NCBI RefSeq assembly: GCF_004366355.1
Contig: NZ_SODV01000001.1
Location: 2,418,001 to 2,482,000, forward strand
Source of the DNA: Dinghuibacter silviterrae
Lineage (GTDB): Bacteria > Bacteroidota > Bacteroidia > Chitinophagales > Chitinophagaceae
Reading direction: 5' to 3'
DNA: 64,000 nucleotides
The position numbers were made by a program, and so were the translations under genes. The notes under the pieces were generated by a model. That model was not told where the DNA came from. It searched no databases and saw only the letters and a program-made list of their open reading frames with translations. Shown in pieces: positions 60,688 to 64,000 of this stretch. The first letter of the stretch is position 1, and each line of letters opens with the position of its first letter.

Positions 60688-60773
60688 AACAAGCTATACA
60701 ATCAATTTTCCCGTGCGGCGGGCGCGCGCCGCGAAAGGCGGCGAATTCCCGGATGCGCGCGCTTTGGGGCGCG

Positions 60774-62435
60774 CTACCCCAGCAGGTACCCCTTCGCCAG
60801 CGTCGTAAACGCCGCGACCTCCCCCTGCTTCCACGCCTCGTCCTTCCCCAGCTCCGTCGCCATCAGCTCCGCCACCGCGGGCGCCATGGCGATGGCGGCG
60901 CGGGCATCCAGGAACAACGCCCGGACCCTCCGGGCCAATACGTCTTCCACCGTCAGCGCCTCCTCGCTGCGCACCGCCCAGACGACCTCCGCACCAGTAA
61001 AGGGGAGACGGGGATCGAGCAGCGCCCCCCAGGCGGGGTGTTGCCGTTGCAACGCTTCGATCGCCGGGCGGTCGCTGCCGTAAAGGGAGAGGTGGTCGCG
61101 CGGGAGCGAGCCCGGCCCGGTCGCGACGCCTTTCGCGGGCTTCGCCGCGGGTGGCGCCCCGGCGGCCCCGGTCACGGGTTTCGCCGCGGCGTCCGCCCCA
61201 GCGGCGCCCCCCGCCCCGTGAATCCCCAACTCATGCGTCACGCACGCCCGCACCTCCAACCCCGCGACGCGGATCACTTCGTCGACGGTGTCTTCCGCCA
61301 TCCGGCGGTAGGTGGTCCACTTCCCGCCGGTGATGGTCACGAGACCGGAAGGAGACCGTATGATCTTGTGGCTGCGGGAAATTTCTTTGGTGGACGTGTC
61401 GCCGTTCTTTGGAGCGGCCAGGGGGCGGAGCCCGGCAAAGACGCTCAGGACGTCGGAACGCCCGGGCGCCTTTTCGAAATATTGACCGGCCGTGCGGAGG
61501 ATGAAGGAGACTTCTTCCTCCAGGGCCCTGGGTTCGGCGCTGTGGGTGTTCAGGGGGGTATCGGTGGTGCCCACCAGGAGTTTGCCCTCCCAGGGGACGC
61601 CAAACAACACGCGTCCGTCTTCGGTTTTGGGGATCAGCAGGGCGTCCTCCTGTCCCAAAAAGGATTGTTCCAGGACGAGGTGCACGCCCTGGCTGGGGCG
61701 TACCTGTGGAGCGGCGCCGGGGTTGTCCATTTGCAGGACTTCGTCCACAAACACACCGGTGGCGTTGACCACGGCGCGGCCAAAGATGTCAAAAAACCGG
61801 CCCGAGGTGCGATCGACCGCACGGACCCCGCAGACGGCGCCGCCGGCGTTTTTAAAAAGCTGGGTCACCTCAATATGGTTGATCACCAGCGCGCCCTGTT
61901 CCACCGCGGTCTGGGCGAGGTTGATGGCCAGACGGGCGTCGTTGAATTGCCCGTCCAGGTAGATCACGCCCCCCCGTAGCCGCTTTTTGAAGATGCCCGG
62001 CAAACGCCGGATCACCTCCTGCCGGGAGATCAGACGCGACGGTCCAAAGCTGGCCCGGCCGCTAAGGAGGTCGTAGACCGTCAGGCCCATCATATACCAG
62101 AGGGCTTTCCAGCGCGTGTATAAGGGGATGATGAAGTTCTCCTTGTGTACCAGGTGGGGCGCATTCTTTAGCAAAAGGCCCCGTTCATAGAGGGCTTCGC
62201 GGACAAGGCCCACATCGCCTTCCTGTAAATAGCGAACGCCGCCGTGAACCAGCTTTGTCGACCGGCTGGAGGTGCCTTTGGCAAAGTCGTCCCGTTCCAG
62301 GAGGACCGTCCGGTAGCCCCTGGACGCGCTGTCCAGGGCCACGCCCAGACCGGTGGCGCCCCCGCCGATGACGACGACGTCCCAGGGTTCATCCTTTGCC
62401 TCTTCCAGGCGATGCAGCATGTCGGCGCGGTTCAT
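60774..62435 (-). CDS. glpD: Glycerol-3-phosphate dehydrogenase (FAD), with Ala/Gly-rich insertion
   Basis: 553 residues. The FAD-binding motif is at the N-terminus (DVVVIGGGATGLGVALDSASRG), followed by VLLERDDFAKGTSSRSTKLVHGGVRYL (parts quoted) and GGVIYLDGQFNDARLAINLAQTA. The catalytic region includes VVNATGVFVDEVLQM, SQGVHLVLEQSF and VTITGGKWTTYRRMAEDTVD. It oxidises glycerol 3-phosphate to dihydroxyacetone phosphate and passes electrons to the quinone pool. Residues about 402-445 are an Ala/Gly/Pro/Lys-rich low-complexity insertion (GAGGAAGADAAAKPVTGAAG...) inside the C-terminal domain, not seen in typical GlpD. It heads the glp operon. A TCCACC/GGTGGA dyad (62477-62495) lies in the leader. 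Confidence 0.95.
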   Translation of the reverse strand: MNRADMLHRLEEAKDEPWDVVVIGGGATGLGVALDSASRGYRTVLLERDDFAKGTSSRSTKLVHGGVRYLQEGDVGLVREALYERGLLLKNAPHLVHKENFIIPLYTRWKALWYMMGLTVYDLLSGRASFGPSRLISRQEVIRRLPGIFKKRLRGGVIYLDGQFNDARLAINLAQTAVEQGALVINHIEVTQLFKNAGGAVCGVRAVDRTSGRFFDIFGRAVVNATGVFVDEVLQMDNPGAAPQVRPSQGVHLVLEQSFLGQEDALLIPKTEDGRVLFGVPWEGKLLVGTTDTPLNTHSAEPRALEEEVSFILRTAGQYFEKAPGRSDVLSVFAGLRPLAAPKNGDTSTKEISRSHKIIRSPSGLVTITGGKWTTYRRMAEDTVDEVIRVAGLEVRACVTHELGIHGAGGAAGADAAAKPVTGAAGAPPAAKPAKGVATGPGSLPRDHLSLYGSDRPAIEALQRQHPAWGALLDPRLPFTGAEVVWAVRSEEALTVEDVLARRVRALFLDARAAIAMAPAVAELMATELGKDEAWKQGEVAAFTTLAKGYLLG

Positions 62436-62476
62436 CTTGAGCTTTTCATCCCACGGGACCCCCGCTCATGCGAAAG

Positions 62477-62495
62477 TCCACCATTTCAGGGTGGA
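62477..62495. other. TCCACC/GGTGGA dyad upstream of glpD
   Basis: Six-bp stem with a 7-base loop in the 120-base gap between glpD and the DUF4251 gene; a possible operator for glycerol regulation, unproved. Confidence 0.25.
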
Positions 62496-62554
62496 ATGTA
62501 CCTCAAAATACGTAGAGAAATTGTTTTATATTTAAGTGAATAACGCTTACACGT

Positions 62555-63022
62555 ATGAAAACATCTATTGCGCTCACCTTTCTCCTATTGGCCGCCGCCG
62601 GAGGGGTTCGCGCTCAAAACGCAACCGCCGACCTGATCAACGCCCAAGACTACCGGTTCATTGCCCAAAGCGCGATGGCCATGGGTGGAAGGACGCGCCA
62701 ACTGGCCGGGGGGGACTACGACCTGATCGTGACCAGGGACACGGTGATCGCCTACCTTCCGTATTATGGAAGGGCGTACACCGCCCCCATGGGTAGCGAC
62801 GAGGGGGGGATCAAGTTTACCTCCACCAAATTTGACTACGTGGTGACCCCGACGAAAAGGGGCGGCTGGGACATCACGATAAAACCGCAAGACGCCCGGG
62901 ATGTCACCCAGCTCAACCTTAGCGTATCCAGTAAAGGGTATGCCAGCCTCCAGGTGACGTCCATCAACCGGCAGGGGATTTCCTTTAACGGGGAGGTCGT
63001 GAAACGGAGACGAAGAAAATAA
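62555..63022 (+). CDS. DUF4251 domain-containing exported protein
   Basis: 155 residues with a signal peptide (SIALTFLLLAAAGGVRAQ). The DUF4251 domain is recognisable from YRFIAQSAMAMGGRTRQL, YDLIVTRDTVIAYLPYYGRAYTAPMGSDEGGIKF (quoted by IAYLPYYGRAYTAP), FDYVVTPTKRGGWDITIKP and SVSSKGYASLQVTSINRQGISFNG. Function is unknown; members are small periplasmic proteins of Bacteroidota. The next gene begins only one base after its stop (TAATATG), so the two form an operon. Confidence 0.9.
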   Translation: MKTSIALTFLLLAAAGGVRAQNATADLINAQDYRFIAQSAMAMGGRTRQLAGGDYDLIVTRDTVIAYLPYYGRAYTAPMGSDEGGIKFTSTKFDYVVTPTKRGGWDITIKPQDARDVTQLNLSVSSKGYASLQVTSINRQGISFNGEVVKRRRRK

Positions 63023-63023
63023 T

Positions 63024-63701
63024 ATGAAAGACGAGCGTACACAGTTCCAGGTTGATCGCATCGCCTTTTTCAGCGATGCCGTCATCGCCATCGCCATTAC
63101 CCTGATGATCCTGGAGATCAAGATCCCGCCGCTGGGCCGCAAAACGACGCTGGCCCAGTTGCCCGAGCACTTTGGCGCCCATACGATGATGATGTTGGTG
63201 GGGATGTTGGTTTGTTTCCTTTTTATAGGGAACCTGTGGATCCGGCACCATGACCTTTACCGCCATGTGCACAACTATAACCACAAGCTCGTCCGGACCA
63301 ACCTGTACTTCCTGTTGATGGTGATGCTCATGCCTTTGTCCACTTCTTTTGCGATGGAAGAGGACAACCCTGCGTTTGTCGCGCAGCCCGTCTTTTTTAT
63401 CAACCTGGGGCTTTGTTACCTCGTCTATCTATGGCAGCTCCGGATTATTTTCAACCCGCGCAACCGGTTTGCCGAACTGGACGAGCGCCGGGTGCGGGAC
63501 ATGCGATGGGGGGTGATTGTGCCGGCGGCGATGCTGCTGTTGATGGCGGTGCTTTCTTTTTTGGGGGAGTACCGGCTGTTTTGGGCGTTTCTGGCGGTGC
63601 CGGTCATCAATTTTGCGAGGAAAAAGTGGGGGCGCCGCTTTAAGATCCAGGCCGCTCAGCCCCGCGCCGTCCTAAAAAGGAGCCGGTGGGCGCGGGACTG
63701 A
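63024..63701 (+). CDS. TMEM175-type potassium channel/DUF1211 integral membrane protein
   Basis: 225 residues with six hydrophobic segments. The family signature is at the N-terminus: RIAFFSDAVIAIAITLMILEIKIP, including the FSD motif on TM1. Later segments are MMMLVGMLVCFLFIGNLWIRHHDLY (partly), NLYFLLMVMLMPLSTSFAM, FFINLGLCYLVYLWQL and VIVPAAMLLLMAVLSFLGEY. Bacterial relatives of lysosomal TMEM175 are potassium-permeable channels with no P-loop. The single six-TM unit fits bacterial forms, which assemble as tetramers. It is preceded by a DUF4251 gene in the same transcript. Confidence 0.88.
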   Translation: MKDERTQFQVDRIAFFSDAVIAIAITLMILEIKIPPLGRKTTLAQLPEHFGAHTMMMLVGMLVCFLFIGNLWIRHHDLYRHVHNYNHKLVRTNLYFLLMVMLMPLSTSFAMEEDNPAFVAQPVFFINLGLCYLVYLWQLRIIFNPRNRFAELDERRVRDMRWGVIVPAAMLLLMAVLSFLGEYRLFWAFLAVPVINFARKKWGRRFKIQAAQPRAVLKRSRWARD

Positions 63702-63739
63702 GCAGACGCCGGTATAAGGGATAGGCTGGTAAGCACGGA

Positions 63740-64000
63740 CTAATGCCCTTCTTTTACTTGCGCAATATACATGGGCATCAAACCATGGGCTTCCTTGTGG
63801 GTGGCCAGTACGGCCGAGGTATCGCTGGCTTCGGACAAACACATGACCACACCGGCCCTGGGGTCGACCCAGTAGTCGATAAAGTTGACGCCGTATTTCT
63901 TTTCTACAGCCAGGTCTTTTTGGTGTGCGGCCGCCACGGCTTCAGGGGTGACATTTCCGGGGCCCAGTTCATGAATATCCAGGTAAAGGTTTTTGCCCTT
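63740..64000 (-). CDS. DUF4242 protein, N-terminus cut by window end
   Basis: The frame is open to base 64000 and ends at TAG 63742-63740, giving 86 residues. It reads KGKNLYLDIHELGPGNVTPE (upstream part), then VAAAHQKDLAVEKKYGVNFI and AGVVMCLSEASDTSAVLATHKEAHGLMP. The pattern (HELGxG, AHxKDLAVQxKYGVNFxxYW, VxCLxEAPD, HxEAHG) is that of DUF4242/SCO4226-type small proteins, some of which bind nickel. Only the first few residues should be missing. It is convergent with the TMEM175 gene. Confidence 0.85.
   Translation of the reverse strand, partial: KGKNLYLDIHELGPGNVTPEAVAAAHQKDLAVEKKYGVNFIDYWVDPRAGVVMCLSEASDTSAVLATHKEAHGLMPMYIAQVKEGH

Noticed and set aside
60688-60773. Terminator between glpD and glpK
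   Set aside because: The GC-rich inverted repeats there have no T-run, and the gene order and spacing favour one operon.

Overview
The window is a moderately GC-rich stretch of chromosome from a member of the Bacteroidota, most likely a Chitinophagaceae-type soil or plant-associated organism. The evidence is a SusC/SusD pair, a SecDF fusion protein, DUF4397/DUF1573/DUF4251/HU-CCDC81 family proteins, lipoproteins with short Cys-ending signal peptides, TAnnTTTG-type (-7) promoter boxes and very few Shine-Dalgarno sequences. The genus is inference; no rRNA or tRNA gene is present to anchor it. Nearly all sequence is coding.

Layout. 1-13.2 kb: the 3' part of an O-acetylhomoserine sulfhydrylase gene, an OmpA/TPR/beta-propeller envelope protein resembling PorE, secDF, a beta-lactamase-fold serine hydrolase, a DUF4397 lipoprotein, an aspartate-type aminotransferase, a stand-alone RlmK-like methyltransferase, and a minus-strand housekeeping run nusB-DUF1573-yajC-coaE. 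13.3-26.6 kb: a complete polysaccharide utilisation locus (PUL). It has a membrane-spanning propeller/Y_Y_Y/LuxR-HTH regulator, divergent from a six-gene operon of SusC, SusD, a PKD-type surface lipoprotein, GH30, GH16 and GH5 enzymes. Together these suggest uptake and hydrolysis of beta-1,3/1,6-glucan, for example fungal wall glucan. 26.7-27.9 kb: an AT-rich two-gene island, foreign in composition, with a small protein carrying an R-S-E ADP-ribosyltransferase-like signature. 27.9-31.5 kb: a MacB/FtsX-type permease, then about 1.1 kb of non-coding DNA with a 17-bp perfect inverted repeat and a field of degenerate GGATAC-type repeats, leading to groES-groEL.

33.5-47.4 kb: HU-CCDC81/SPOR protein, a membrane protein coupled to L-serine ammonia-lyase, mqnE (futalosine menaquinone route) coupled to a small lipoprotein, a nucleoside-type MFS permease coupled to rpiA, a lipoprotein, trxA, dnaE, an NlpC/P60 lipoprotein that seems to use an ATT start, and a flippase. 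47.5-58.3 kb: M1 peptidase and divergent peptide-binding lipoprotein, fatty acid desaturase, two proteins of unknown function, msrA, a MutS2 homologue lacking the Smr domain, and a LytS/LytR pair preceded by an overlapping 49-residue membrane ORF. 58.3-64 kb: the glycerol operon glpD-glpK-glpF, a DUF4251 protein with a TMEM175-type channel, and the 5'-truncated (at the window edge) end of a DUF4242 gene.

Most interesting for follow-up: the ART-like island, the repeat field upstream of groES, the small ORF coupled to lytS, the putative ATT start, the Smr-less MutS2, and alanine/glycine-rich insertions inside otherwise conserved enzymes. No CRISPR array, insertion sequence, tRNA or rRNA was found.
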